From: Actinomycetota bacterium
GTDB taxonomy: Bacteria > Actinomycetota > Thermoleophilia > Solirubrobacterales > Thermoleophilaceae
Length of the DNA: 13,941 nucleotides
Direction: 5' to 3'
Assembly: GCA_005885165.1 (NCBI GenBank)
Contig: VAXR01000053.1
Span: 1-13,941, forward strand
The notes under the pieces were generated by a model. It was given only the letters and a program-made list of their open reading frames with translations. It made no database searches and was not told the DNA's origin. Position numbers and translations under genes: made by a program. Shown piece after piece: positions 1 to 8,319 of this stretch; positions within the stretch are counted from its first letter, which is position 1, and every line of letters starts with the position of its first letter.

Positions 1-1
1 C

Positions 2-748
2 GTCCTCGGGCTGCCGGGGATGATGAAGACGTTCGCGCTCCGCGGGCGCGAGCGTCCGCTGACGGTGTACGGACCGCCCGGGCTGCGTTCGCTGTTCCAG
101 GCGCTGCACCCGATCGTGGGGCGCACCACGTACGAGGTGTCGCTGGTCGAGCTCGAGCCGAACCACGAGCTCGAGCGCGACGGCTACCGGATCGCCGCGT
201 TCGAGACCACCCATCGCGTGCGCGCGTATGGCTACGCGCTGGTCGAGGACGAGCGACTCGGGCGCTTCGACGAGGCGCGGGCGCTCGAGCTGGGCGTCAA
301 GCCCGGCCCGGATTTCGGGCGGCTGCACCACGGGGAGTCGGTGCCCGGCAAGAACGGCGAGGTGCATCCCGAGGAGGTAGTCGGCCCGGCGCGCGCCGGC
401 CGCAAGGTCGTGCTCGCGGGGGACACCGCGCCGTCGGACATGACGGCTGCGGCGGCGCACGGCGCCGACCTGCTCGTGCACGAGGCGACGTTCATGGAGG
501 AGGAGGCAGAGCGGGCGCGCGAGACCGGCCACTCGACCGCGCGGCAGGCGGCGGAGCTCGCGCGGGCGGCGGAGGTCAAGCTCCTCGCGCTGACCCACGT
601 GTCGCCTCGCTACGCCGGTCCGGACATCCGCGATGAGGCCCGCGCGGTCTTCGAGCGGACCATCGTGCCGCGCGATTTCGACAGGATCGAGATCCCGTTC
701 CCGGAACGTGGCGATCCCTTGCATGTGAAGGTAGAGTCCGCCAGATAA
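2..748 (+). CDS. rnz: Ribonuclease Z (tRNase Z), 3' part; 5' end outside window
   Basis: This metallo-beta-lactamase-fold endonuclease removes the 3' trailer from tRNA precursors in the cytoplasm. The frame is open from base 2, where it reads V-L-G-L-P-G-M-M-K. That matches the end of the family signature DHxxGLPG, so the gene starts upstream and the ATG at 20 is internal. Visible family motifs are GDTAPS (about 418-435), with the metal-binding aspartate, then HEATF (about 478-492), the GHST block, and LTHVSPRY with a C-terminal metal-binding histidine. The HxHxDH zinc motif should lie just left of the window. About 249 residues are present, against roughly 300 for the family. It ends in TAA, 64 nt before the next start, with no clear terminator between. 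The family call is firm. Placing the true start needs the upstream sequence. Confidence 0.9.
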   Translation, partial: VLGLPGMMKTFALRGRERPLTVYGPPGLRSLFQALHPIVGRTTYEVSLVELEPNHELERDGYRIAAFETTHRVRAYGYALVEDERLGRFDEARALELGVKPGPDFGRLHHGESVPGKNGEVHPEEVVGPARAGRKVVLAGDTAPSDMTAAAAHGADLLVHEATFMEEEAERARETGHSTARQAAELARAAEVKLLALTHVSPRYAGPDIRDEARAVFERTIVPRDFDRIEIPFPERGDPLHVKVESAR

Positions 749-812
749 GGACCCGGTGATCCGGCACGGGGGCTGTAGCGAACTCGATACAGGCAATCGG
801 ACCAGAGGGCAC

Positions 813-1769
813 ATGGCCAGTCGCCGCCTGATCGACTTCGACATCGACAAGTACGTCCGCAACTCGAAGAAGCTCGACCTGAGCTTCCTCGACTGGGACG
901 ACATCCCGCGTCACGAGCTGAGCGACGGGGATGTGATGTCGATGCAGTACATGATGGACATCGAGACCCACACGGTCATCTACCTGCGCGACCTGCTTGC
1001 CACGCGCGCCGCGAAGGACCCGCACGTCACCGCGTTCCTCGCGTGCTGGGTGTACGAGGAGCTGTGGCACGGGGAGGCGTTCTCGGACTTTCTTCGCTCA
1101 TACGGCCTCGAGGTGCCCGTCGAGCCGCGCCTGCCCGACGGCCGCACGCCGCTCCCCACACGGCCGCGGCGAACGGCACAGATCCGCGAGCAGCTCGGCA
1201 TCGGGCACCGGCTGGCGATCCTGCCGAGCATGATCGGCTCGGCGCTCATGCCCGACTTCATCGCCCTGCACATGACGTGGGGTGCGATCAACGAGCTCAC
1301 CACGCTGACCGGCTACTACCAGCTGATCCGCCGCTCGAGCCACCCGGTGCTGCACCAGATGCTGCGACGGATCATCCAGGACGAGCGGCGCCACTTCGCC
1401 TTCTACCGCGCGCAGGCGAAGGCGCGGCTCACCGACAACCCGCGCGGCGGCCGGCTGGTGCGCTGGCTCCTGAAGGCGCTCTGGACCCCGGTTGGAGCGG
1501 GGGTGAAGAGCGACGAGGAGGTCGACACCCTCGCCCTCTACCTGCTCGCCGACTCGCCCGAGGGTCTGGAAGGGGCAAGGTCGATCGACCGGACGATCGC
1601 GGAGATCCCGGGCCTCGAGGGGCTCACCCTGATCGAGGACGTGGTCGATCGCGCCGTCGAGCGCCGCCGGCGCAATCCCCTCTGGGCCATCCCGCCGCGC
1701 GTGCCGCAGCGGACCTCGCCGGCACCCCCGCGGGAGCCGCACTGGGTGCACACCGCCGCGGCCGCCTGA
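813..1769 (+). CDS. Ferritin-like di-iron protein, acyl-ACP desaturase-like
   Basis: The 318-residue protein has the four-helix di-iron layout of the acyl-ACP desaturase branch of the ferritin-like superfamily. Seen directly: E51 (in IETH), E83-L-W-H86, E161 (in INEL) and E191-R-R-H194, which is the E / ExxH / E / ExxH order with spacing close to plant stearoyl-ACP desaturase. Family members use an oxygen-activated di-iron centre, often to introduce a double bond into acyl-ACP. The substrate here is unknown and desaturation is inferred. There is no signal peptide. The last 30 residues are rich in Pro and Ala and probably disordered. I chose ATG 813, preceded by a weak GAGG, over in-frame GTG 756, because the intervening 19 codons look non-coding. 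It stands alone between rnz and the pyrimidine operon, and its neighbours say nothing about its role. Confidence 0.75.
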   Translation: MASRRLIDFDIDKYVRNSKKLDLSFLDWDDIPRHELSDGDVMSMQYMMDIETHTVIYLRDLLATRAAKDPHVTAFLACWVYEELWHGEAFSDFLRSYGLEVPVEPRLPDGRTPLPTRPRRTAQIREQLGIGHRLAILPSMIGSALMPDFIALHMTWGAINELTTLTGYYQLIRRSSHPVLHQMLRRIIQDERRHFAFYRAQAKARLTDNPRGGRLVRWLLKALWTPVGAGVKSDEEVDTLALYLLADSPEGLEGARSIDRTIAEIPGLEGLTLIEDVVDRAVERRRRNPLWAIPPRVPQRTSPAPPREPHWVHTAAAA

Positions 1770-1798
1770 CCGCGCCCTGCGGCATCTGGCCGGGGTGC

Positions 1799-1804
1799 TA
1801 GCCT
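1799..1804 (+). promoter_or_regulatory. Candidate -10 element of the pyr operon
   Basis: TAGCCT fits the actinobacterial TANNNT -10 pattern. A start point 7 or so bases downstream, near 1811, would give a leader of about 47 nt made up almost entirely of the PyrR hairpin and the ribosome binding site. I see no convincing -35 hexamer at 16-19 nt upstream, so the call rests on the -10 and on its position. Confidence 0.35.
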
Positions 1805-1820
1805 CGCGCGAGACGTCACC

Positions 1821-1851
1821 CCTTTAACCCGGTCCAGCGAGGCCAGGAAGG
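1821..1851 (+). promoter_or_regulatory. PyrR-binding RNA hairpin enclosing the pyrR ribosome binding site
   Basis: Bases 1831-1844 (GGTCCAGCGAGGCC) match 12 of 14 positions of the PyrR binding-loop consensus ARUCCNGNGAGGYU, differing only at the first and last bases. They can pair as GG-CC, a bulged U and CC-GG around an AGCGA loop. The stem extends outward: CC 1828-1829 with GG 1846-1847, and CCTT 1821-1824 with AAGG 1848-1851. The outer strand is the Shine-Dalgarno AGGAAGG (1845-1851), six bases before the GTG start. PyrR binds such loops better with UMP or UTP bound. A hairpin burying the SD implies repression of translation by PyrR when pyrimidines are plentiful, as described for mycobacterial pyr leaders. 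I see no antiterminator-terminator pair, so a Bacillus-style attenuator is less likely. Confidence 0.75.
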
Positions 1852-1857
1852 ATCGAC

Positions 1858-2415
1858 GTGCAGGACGAGAAGGCCGTCCTCGACGGCGAGGACATCAGGC
1901 GCACGCTGGTGCGCATTGCCCACGAGATCGTCGAGCAAAACGTCGGCGAGCGCGTGGCGATCGTCGGCATCCATCGCCGCGGGGCCGTCCTTGCGGCTCG
2001 CATCCACGAGCTTCTGAGCCGGCTCGTCGAGGAGCCGGTCCCGCTCGGGGACATCGACATCGCCTTCTACCGCGACGACCTCCACCTGCGCTCGTCTGCG
2101 CGGCAGCCCGTCGTCCACGCCTCGCACATCGACTTCCCGGTCGGGGACCACACGGTCGTGCTGGTCGACGACGTCCTCTTCACGGGGCGCACCGTCCGGG
2201 CCGGCGTCGAGGCGCTGTTCGACTACGGCCGTCCCCGGCGGGTGCAGCTGGCCGTGCTGTGCGACCGCGGGCACCGCGAGCTGCCCGTGCGGCCCGACTA
2301 TGTCGGCAAGAACCTCCCGACCGCGAGGGGGGAGCGGGTGAACGTCCGGGTCACCGAGCTGGACGGAGTTGACGAGGTAACGATCGCCCCCCAGGGCGCG
2401 GAGGTGCTGGCATGA
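1858..2415 (+). CDS. pyrR: PyrR, pyr operon RNA-binding regulator / uracil phosphoribosyltransferase
   Basis: PyrR senses uridine nucleotides and binds pyr leader RNA to lower expression. It also converts uracil and PRPP to UMP. The 185-residue length is typical. The PRPP-binding motif VVLVDDVLFTGRT is at 100-112, and the family blocks FYRDDLH (70-76), DRGHRELP (136-143) and YVGKNLPT (148-155) are intact. The GTG start at 1858 has an AGGAAGG ribosome binding site six bases upstream. That site lies inside a hairpin matching the PyrR binding loop, so the gene probably represses its own translation and that of the coupled genes downstream. The stop overlaps the pyrB start by 4 nt (ATGA). As the first operon gene it fits the standard pyrR-pyrB-pyrC order of Gram-positive bacteria. 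Confidence 0.95.
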   Translation: MQDEKAVLDGEDIRRTLVRIAHEIVEQNVGERVAIVGIHRRGAVLAARIHELLSRLVEEPVPLGDIDIAFYRDDLHLRSSARQPVVHASHIDFPVGDHTVVLVDDVLFTGRTVRAGVEALFDYGRPRRVQLAVLCDRGHRELPVRPDYVGKNLPTARGERVNVRVTELDGVDEVTIAPQGAEVLA

Positions 2416-3377
2416 GGAAGGACCTGATCCAGGTGGACGACCTCGCGAGGCAGGACATCGAGCGGATCCTCGAGCGCGCGGAGAGCTTCGCCGAGGTGTC
2501 GGGGCGAGAGATCAAGAAGGTGCCCACGCTGCGCGGCCGCACGATCGTGAACCTCTTCTACGAGTCGTCCACGCGCACGAGCTCCTCGTTCGAGCTCGCG
2601 GCCAAGCGGCTGTCGGCGGACGTCGTGAACGTGAAGTCGACGGGCTCGGCCGTCGACAAGGGCGAATCGCTAAAGGACACCGTCCAGACGCTCTCGGCCT
2701 ACGACCCCGCCGCGATCGTCATCCGCTCGCCGCACGCGGGCGCGGCGGGGCTGGTCGCGCGCTGGAGCGCCGCCGCGGTGATCAACGCTGGCGATGGCAA
2801 GCACGAGCACCCCACGCAGGCCCTCCTCGACGTCTACACGCTCCGCCGCCGGCTGGGGGCGCTCGAGGGCGTGCGGATCTGGATCGTCGGCGACGTGCTC
2901 CACAGCCGCGTGGCGCGCTCCGGCATCCAGGCGTTTGCGCGCATGGGATGCGAGGTCACGGTCTGCGGCCCGCCGACGCTCATCCCGCGCGGGGTCGAGG
3001 CGCTTGGCTGCAACGTGAGCTGGTCGCTCGATGGCATCGGCGAGGCCGACGTGATCTACGCGCTGCGCATGCAGAACGAGCGCATGACTGGCTCGTTCGT
3101 CCCGTCCCTGCGGGAGTACGCCGCGCGGTACCAGATCGACGGCCGCCGGCTGCGGCCGAACCAGCTTCTGATGCACCCCGGCCCGGTGAACCGCGGCGTG
3201 GAGCTCGCCGGCGAGGTGGTCGACTCCCCGCAGGCGCTGATCGTCCAGCAGGTGGAGTCGGGAGTCGTGGTCCGGATGGCCGTCCTGTACGAGCTCCTGG
3301 CGGGCGGCGGGCCGGCGCGCGAGGCGAGCCGGTTCACCCAGGAGGACCCGACCCGCGTGGAGCCCCAGCCGGCATGA
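2412..3377 (+). CDS. pyrB: Aspartate carbamoyltransferase catalytic subunit
   Basis: PyrB condenses carbamoyl phosphate with aspartate to give N-carbamoyl-L-aspartate, the committed step of pyrimidine synthesis. The 321-residue protein has the two-domain transcarbamylase layout. The carbamoyl-phosphate loop STRTSSSF is at 53-60, the mobile-loop lysine is in KGESLKD (83-89), HPTQ is at 133-136, RMQNER is at 219-224, and the aspartate-binding-domain motif HPGPVNRG is at 255-262. No pyrI regulatory subunit gene is present, so regulation is more likely through PyrR. The ATG overlaps the pyrR stop as ATGA, and the C-terminal coding sequence overlaps the pyrC start by 4 nt. The last 20 residues are polar and likely flexible. 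Identification is secure. Confidence 0.97.
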   Translation: MRKDLIQVDDLARQDIERILERAESFAEVSGREIKKVPTLRGRTIVNLFYESSTRTSSSFELAAKRLSADVVNVKSTGSAVDKGESLKDTVQTLSAYDPAAIVIRSPHAGAAGLVARWSAAAVINAGDGKHEHPTQALLDVYTLRRRLGALEGVRIWIVGDVLHSRVARSGIQAFARMGCEVTVCGPPTLIPRGVEALGCNVSWSLDGIGEADVIYALRMQNERMTGSFVPSLREYAARYQIDGRRLRPNQLLMHPGPVNRGVELAGEVVDSPQALIVQQVESGVVVRMAVLYELLAGGGPAREASRFTQEDPTRVEPQPA

Positions 3378-4732
3378 GGGGCGCCCTCTCAGGCGCGCTC
3401 GAGCGAGCGGGCGGGCCCGCGACCGGCTCGATCCTCATACGCGGGGCCCGGCTGTTCGATCCGCGAGCCGGCCTCGATCGCGCGGGCGACCTGCTCGTGC
3501 GGGAGGGGGAGATCGCGGAGGTCGGGGGAGCCAGGCAGCTTGAGGCGCCGCCCGAGGCGGAGGTCGTCGAGGCCGAGGGGCTCACCGTCCTGCCGGGATT
3601 CGTCGATCCGCACGTGCACCTGCGCACGCCGGGGCGCGAGGACGAGGAGGACCTCGAGTCGGGCACCCGCGCGGCGGCGGCGGGCGGCTATTGCGCGGTG
3701 CTGGCCATGCCGAACACCGATCCCGTCGTGGACTCAGCGCCGGTGCTGGGCTCGCTGCGCGAGCGTGCGCGCGACGAGGCGCGCGTCTCGACCGGCTTCC
3801 TCGCCGCCGTCACGCGCGGCCAGGGTGGCGAGCAGCTCACCGAGATGGCGGAGCTCGCCGACGCCGGCGCGTTCGCGTTCACCGACGACGGCCTGCCGGT
3901 TGCGCGCTCTGGCGTTCTGAGGCAGGCGCTCCAGTACCAGCGGCTGGCCGGGCGCGTGCTCGCCCTCCACGAGGAGGACCCGTCGCTGTCGGGTGCCGGC
4001 GTGATGCACGAGGGGGAGGTCGCCGCGGTGCTCGGGGTGGCCGGGATCCCCTCGGTCTCCGAGTCGACCACGATCGCGCGCGACGCTGCCATCGCCGGCT
4101 TCGAGGGCGGCCGGATCCACGTGCAGCACGTCTCGGCGCGCGAGTCGGTGGTCGCCATCGAGCGGGCCCGCGCGGAGGGCGTCGCCATCACCGCGGAGGT
4201 CACTCCGCACCATCTGTGCCTCACCGAGGACTCCGTCCGCACGCTCGACTCGAGCTTCAAGATGAATCCGCCGCTCCGCTCGGCGGAGGACCGCTCGGCG
4301 CTCGTCGATGCGCTGCGCTCGGGAACGATCGACTGCGTCGCCACCGACCACGCCCCGCACGCGCGCGAGGAGAAGGAGCAGCCCTTCGAGGTCGCGCCGA
4401 TGGGCGTGACCGGCCTCGAGACGGCGTTCGCCGCCCTCCACACCCGGTTGGTGCTCCCAGGCGTCCTCGACCTGGCGACGCTCGTCGAGCGGATGACGTG
4501 CGGGGGAGAGCCCTTCGGGCTCGAGCCGCCCACGCTCGAACCGAGGGCCGACGCCGACCTCTGCCTGATCGACCTCGACGCCGAGTGGGAGGTGGGGGAG
4601 GCCGGGTACGAGAGCCGGTCGGCCAACTGCGCCTTCGCCGGCCAGCGGCTCACCGGCATTGTGCGGATGACCGTCGCGACCGGCGCGGTCGCGTACCGGG
4701 AGCGCTCGTTCGCGATCGGCGCGGTCGCCTGA
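3374..4732 (+). CDS. pyrC: Dihydroorotase, PyrC type
   Basis: PyrC cyclises carbamoyl aspartate to dihydroorotate with an amidohydrolase-fold metal centre. The metal ligands appear in DPHVHLRTPG (78-87; H80 and H82), with H199 and H252 as candidate histidine ligands and D325 in ATDHAPH. The substrate motifs MPNTDPV (112-118) and NPPLR (298-302) are also present. FTDDG at 169-173 puts an aspartate where some dihydroorotases have a carboxylated lysine, a pattern I associate with the bacterial class I enzyme. The product is 452 residues; the first 18 or so precede the usual family start and look flexible. ATG 3374 was chosen because it overlaps the pyrB stop as ATGA, although the frame is open far upstream inside pyrB. 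carA follows 4 nt after the stop. Confidence 0.95.
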   Translation: MRGALSGALERAGGPATGSILIRGARLFDPRAGLDRAGDLLVREGEIAEVGGARQLEAPPEAEVVEAEGLTVLPGFVDPHVHLRTPGREDEEDLESGTRAAAAGGYCAVLAMPNTDPVVDSAPVLGSLRERARDEARVSTGFLAAVTRGQGGEQLTEMAELADAGAFAFTDDGLPVARSGVLRQALQYQRLAGRVLALHEEDPSLSGAGVMHEGEVAAVLGVAGIPSVSESTTIARDAAIAGFEGGRIHVQHVSARESVVAIERARAEGVAITAEVTPHHLCLTEDSVRTLDSSFKMNPPLRSAEDRSALVDALRSGTIDCVATDHAPHAREEKEQPFEVAPMGVTGLETAFAALHTRLVLPGVLDLATLVERMTCGGEPFGLEPPTLEPRADADLCLIDLDAEWEVGEAGYESRSANCAFAGQRLTGIVRMTVATGAVAYRERSFAIGAVA

Positions 4733-4736
4733 CGCC

Positions 4737-5861
4737 ATGACCGGACCCGGGTACCTCCTGCTCGAGGATGGCTCGCGCTTCGACGGCGAGCTGTGCGGCG
4801 CGGCGGCCGAGGCCACGGGCGAGGTGGTGTTCAACACCTCGATGTCGGGCTACCAGGAGTCGGTCACCGACCCGAGCTACGCCGCGCAGATCATCGTCTT
4901 CACGTACCCGCACGTGGGCAACTACGGCGTCTCGGCGCGGGCGATGGAGTCGGACCGGATCCACGCGCGCGCGGTGATCATGCGCGAGGGCGTGGACCGC
5001 GAGGACTCGCCGGGCGCGGAGGGCGGCTGGCTCACGTGGCTCGACGACTGCGGCGTGCCCGCCCTCACCGGCGTCGACACGCGGGCGCTCGTGCGCCACA
5101 TCCGCGACAAGGGAGCGATGCGCGGAGGTGTGTTCGCGGCGACCGTCGCCGAATCCGACGCGCGCGAGCGCGTGATGGCCGAGCCGTCGATGGTCGGCCG
5201 CGACCTGGCGCGCGAGGCGACACCCGCCGAGCCGGTGATCCTCGACCCGGACGCTCCCGGCCCGCGCGTCGTGGCGCTCGACACGGGGATCAAGAGCTCG
5301 ATCGTGCGCAACCTGCGCGAGCGCGGCGTGCGGCTCGAGCTCCACCCCTGCGACACGAGCTCGGCCGAACTTCGGACGCGCGAGCCGGACGCCGTCTTCC
5401 TGGCAAACGGGCCGGGCGACCCCGCCGCGCTCGACTACGTGGTGGGGACGGTGCGCGACCTGGTCGGCGAGGTGCCGGTCTTCGGGATCTGCCTCGGCCA
5501 CCAGCTCCTGTGTCGGGCCGTCGGACTCGAGACCTTCAAGCTGCCCTTCGGGCACCGCGGCGCGAACCACCCGGTGAAGGACCTGGCCAGCGGCCGCATC
5601 GACATCACCTCCCAGAACCACGGCTTCGCGGTGCAGGGCCCGCACGGCGAGCTCCGGATCGAGTCCGACGAGCCGATCCGCTGGGAGACGGACTTCGGCG
5701 CCGCGGAGCTCGCGCAGCTCAACCTGTACGACCGCACGGTCGAGGGCCTCGTCCTGCGCGATGTGCCCGGTGCGACGGTCCAGTACCACCCGGAGGCGGG
5801 CCCGGGACCGCACGACGCCGAATATCTCTTCGACCGCTTCCTCGAGATGGTGGCGGTGTAG
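4737..5861 (+). CDS. carA: Carbamoyl-phosphate synthase small subunit (glutaminase)
   Basis: CarA hydrolyses glutamine and passes ammonia to CarB for carbamoyl phosphate synthesis. The 374-residue protein is full length. The N-terminal CPSase domain has FNTSMSGYQE (32-41) and TYPHVGNYG (56-64). The class I glutamine amidotransferase domain starts near 176 and carries the nucleophile C252 in FGICLGHQ and the dyad H351/E353 in QYHPEAGPGP. ANGPGDP (223-229) and SQNHGFAV (292-299) are typical of the family. The start lies 4 nt after the pyrC stop, and carB follows 2 nt after the stop, so the two synthetase subunits are co-translated. The gene is intact and unremarkable, in contrast to its scrambled partner carB. 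Confidence 0.97.
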   Translation: MTGPGYLLLEDGSRFDGELCGAAAEATGEVVFNTSMSGYQESVTDPSYAAQIIVFTYPHVGNYGVSARAMESDRIHARAVIMREGVDREDSPGAEGGWLTWLDDCGVPALTGVDTRALVRHIRDKGAMRGGVFAATVAESDARERVMAEPSMVGRDLAREATPAEPVILDPDAPGPRVVALDTGIKSSIVRNLRERGVRLELHPCDTSSAELRTREPDAVFLANGPGDPAALDYVVGTVRDLVGEVPVFGICLGHQLLCRAVGLETFKLPFGHRGANHPVKDLASGRIDITSQNHGFAVQGPHGELRIESDEPIRWETDFGAAELAQLNLYDRTVEGLVLRDVPGATVQYHPEAGPGPHDAEYLFDRFLEMVAV

Positions 5862-7350
5862 GGATGCCGCGGCGCGACGACATCCGCAAGATCCTCGTGC
5901 TCGGGTCGGGGCCGATCGTGATCGGCCAGGCCGCGGAGTTCGACTACTCAGGCGCGCAGGCGTGCAAGGTGCTGCTCGAGGAGGGCTACGAGGTGGTGCT
6001 CGTCAACTCCAACCCGGCCACGATCATGACCGACCCGGAGTTCGCCACCGCCACCTACGTCGAGCCGCTGCTCCCGGAGTCGGTGGCGCGGGTCATCGAG
6101 CGCGAGAAGCCCGACGCGCTGCTGCCCACCCTCGGCGGGGGCACCGCGCTGAACCTCGCCCGGGCGCTGTGGGAGGACGGGACGCTCGGCCGCCACCGCG
6201 TGGAGCTGATCGGCGCGAACTACGAGGTGATCCGGCGCGCCGAGGACAGGCTGCTCTTCCGCGAGACGATGGAGGCCGCCGGCCTGCGGGTGCCGCGCTC
6301 GGCGGTCGTCACCCGGATGGCCGAGGCCGAGCGCGCGCTCGCGAGCGTCGGCCTACCGGCGATCCTCAGGCCCGGTTTCACGATGGGCGGCGAGGGCGGC
6401 GGCGTGGCGGTCACCGAGTCCGAGTTCCGCGAGAAGGTGGCCGAGGGGCTAATGGCCAGCCCGATCGGCCAGGTGCTGGTCGAGGAGTCGGTGATCGGCT
6501 GGGGCGAATTCGAGCTCGAAGTGATGCGGGACCGCAACGACAACGTGGTGATCGTCTGCTCGATCGAGAACGTCGACCCGATGGGCGTCCACACCGGCGA
6601 CTCGGTGACGGTCGCGCCGCAGCAGACGCTGACCGACCGCCAGTACCAGGCGCTGCGCGACCAGGCGCTCACCGTCATCCGCGCGGTCGGGGTGGAGACC
6701 GGCGGCTCGAACATCCAGTTCGCGGTCAACCCGGACACCGACGAGATCGTGGTGATCGAGATGAACCCGCGCGTGTCGCGCTCCTCGGCGCTCGCCTCCA
6801 AGGCCACCGGCTTCCCGATCGCGAAGATCGCCGCGCGCCTCGCCATGGGGTACGCGCTCGAGGAGATCGACAACGACATAACCCGCCGCACGCCCGCGAG
6901 CTTCGAGCCGACCATCGACTACGTGGTGGTGAAGTGGCCGCGGTTCGCGTTCGAGAAGTTCCCCGGCGCCGACGGCCGCCTCGACACGCACATGCAGTCG
7001 GTGGGGGAGGTGATGGCGATCGGGCGCACCTTCAAGCAGGCGTTCGCGAAGGCGATGCGCTCGCGCGAGCTCGACGTGGCGCCAGCGGCGCCGGACGACG
7101 ACGAGGAGCTGCTCGCGCGGCTCGAGCAGCCGTCGCACGACCGCTTCGAGCTCCTGATGGAGGCGATGCTGCGCGGCGCGGGCGACGCCGAGCTGAAAGC
7201 GCGCACTCACATCGACCCGTGGTTCCTCGCCGAGATCGGGGCGCTCGCGCGGGGCAAGGACCCGGAGGCCGGCCTCGCGCGCACCTTCAAGTCGGTCGAC
7301 ACGTGCGCGGCGGAGTTCGAGGCCAGCGCGCGGGACCCGACGGGCCGCGC

Positions 7351-7687
<337 letters not shown>

Positions 7688-7698
<11 letters not shown>

Positions 7699-7915
7699 CG
7701 CATCTCCGGCCCGAGCAACGCGTCGGCGCGGGGGAAGCGGCCGAACGGGAGCACCGCCTCCTTGACCGAGACGTGACCGGCGCCGGGGCGGCGACCCGGC
7801 AGCTCGCCCTCCATGTCCGCGATGCGCTCGCCCAGCACGAGCCGGCAGGCGAGCTTCGCGAGCGGAACGCCGACGGCCTTCGACACGAACGGCACGGTCC
7901 GCGACGCCCGCGCGT
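7688..7915 (-). repeat. Inverted carB-derived segment, left arm (228 nt)
   Basis: The reverse complement of 7915 to 7688 is identical, base by base, to 8133-8319 apart from one 41-nt block (7785-7745) present only in this arm. Read on the minus strand it encodes normal CarB: PFVSKAVGVPLAKLACRLVL, then GERIADMEGELPGRRP, GAGHVSVKEAVLPF and GRFPRADALLGPEMRSTG. The arm therefore keeps the undamaged version of this part of carB. Its right boundary is sharp at 7915/7916; the left boundary is blurred because 7688-7698 can be read as either flank. Confidence 0.95.
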
Positions 7916-8262
7916 GGTGTGGCGATCGGCGGGATCATGCAGCACGTCGAGGAGGCCGGCGTGCACTCCGGGGACTCGGCCTGCGTCCTTCCCGCCATGT
8001 CGCTCGGCGACGAGATGCTCACCGCGATCGAGCAGGCCACGGAGCGGCTGGCCCTCCGGCTCGGGGTGGTGGGGCTGATCAACGTCCAGTTCGCCGTCCA
8101 CGGCGACGACCAGCTCTACGTGATCGAAGCAAACGCGCGGGCGTCGCGGACCGTGCCGTTCGTGTCGAAGGCCGTCGGCGTTCCGCTCGCGAAGCTCGCC
8201 TGCCGGCTCGTGCTGGGCGAGCGCATCGCGGACATGGAGGGCGAGCTGCCGGGTCGCCGCCC
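7916..8262 (+). pseudogene. carB: carB piece 3: end of the second ATP-grasp domain
   Basis: After the inverted segment, true carB coding resumes on the + strand in a third context. VAIGGIMQHVEEAG and VHSGDSACVLP are followed by LINVQFAV, YVIEANARASRTVPFVSKA and GVPLAKLACRLVLG. In E. coli CarB the first of these motifs lies over 100 residues after the point where piece 2 stops. The piece ends at the 41-nt deletion after GRRP; the open frame then continues out of phase, passing antisense to nothing recognisable before rejoining pyrK by chance of frame. Confidence 0.85.
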
Positions 8263-8319
8263 TCGGCCGCTTCCCCCGCGCCGACGCGTTGCTCGGGCCG
8301 GAGATGCGCTCGACCGGCG
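8133..8319 (+). repeat. Inverted repeat, right arm in native carB orientation (187 nt)
   Basis: This arm is the forward counterpart of 7688-7915, in its natural place in carB. It pairs 7915 with 8133 and 7688 with 8319. Relative to the left arm it lacks 41 nt between 8262 and 8263, which removes the SVKEAVLPF region and shifts the frame. The arms are separated by 217 nt and could form a very long hairpin. Confidence 0.95.

Noticed and set aside
756..812. GTG at 756 as the start of the desaturase-like gene
   Set aside because: It has no ribosome binding site and the 19 codons before ATG 813 look non-coding and directly follow rnz.
2948..3373. Extended N-terminus for PyrC, open through pyrB
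   Set aside because: The translation there is low-complexity Arg/Ala/Gly-rich, typical of off-frame GC-rich DNA, and pyrB occupies this region. The ATGA overlap at 3374 is the natural start.
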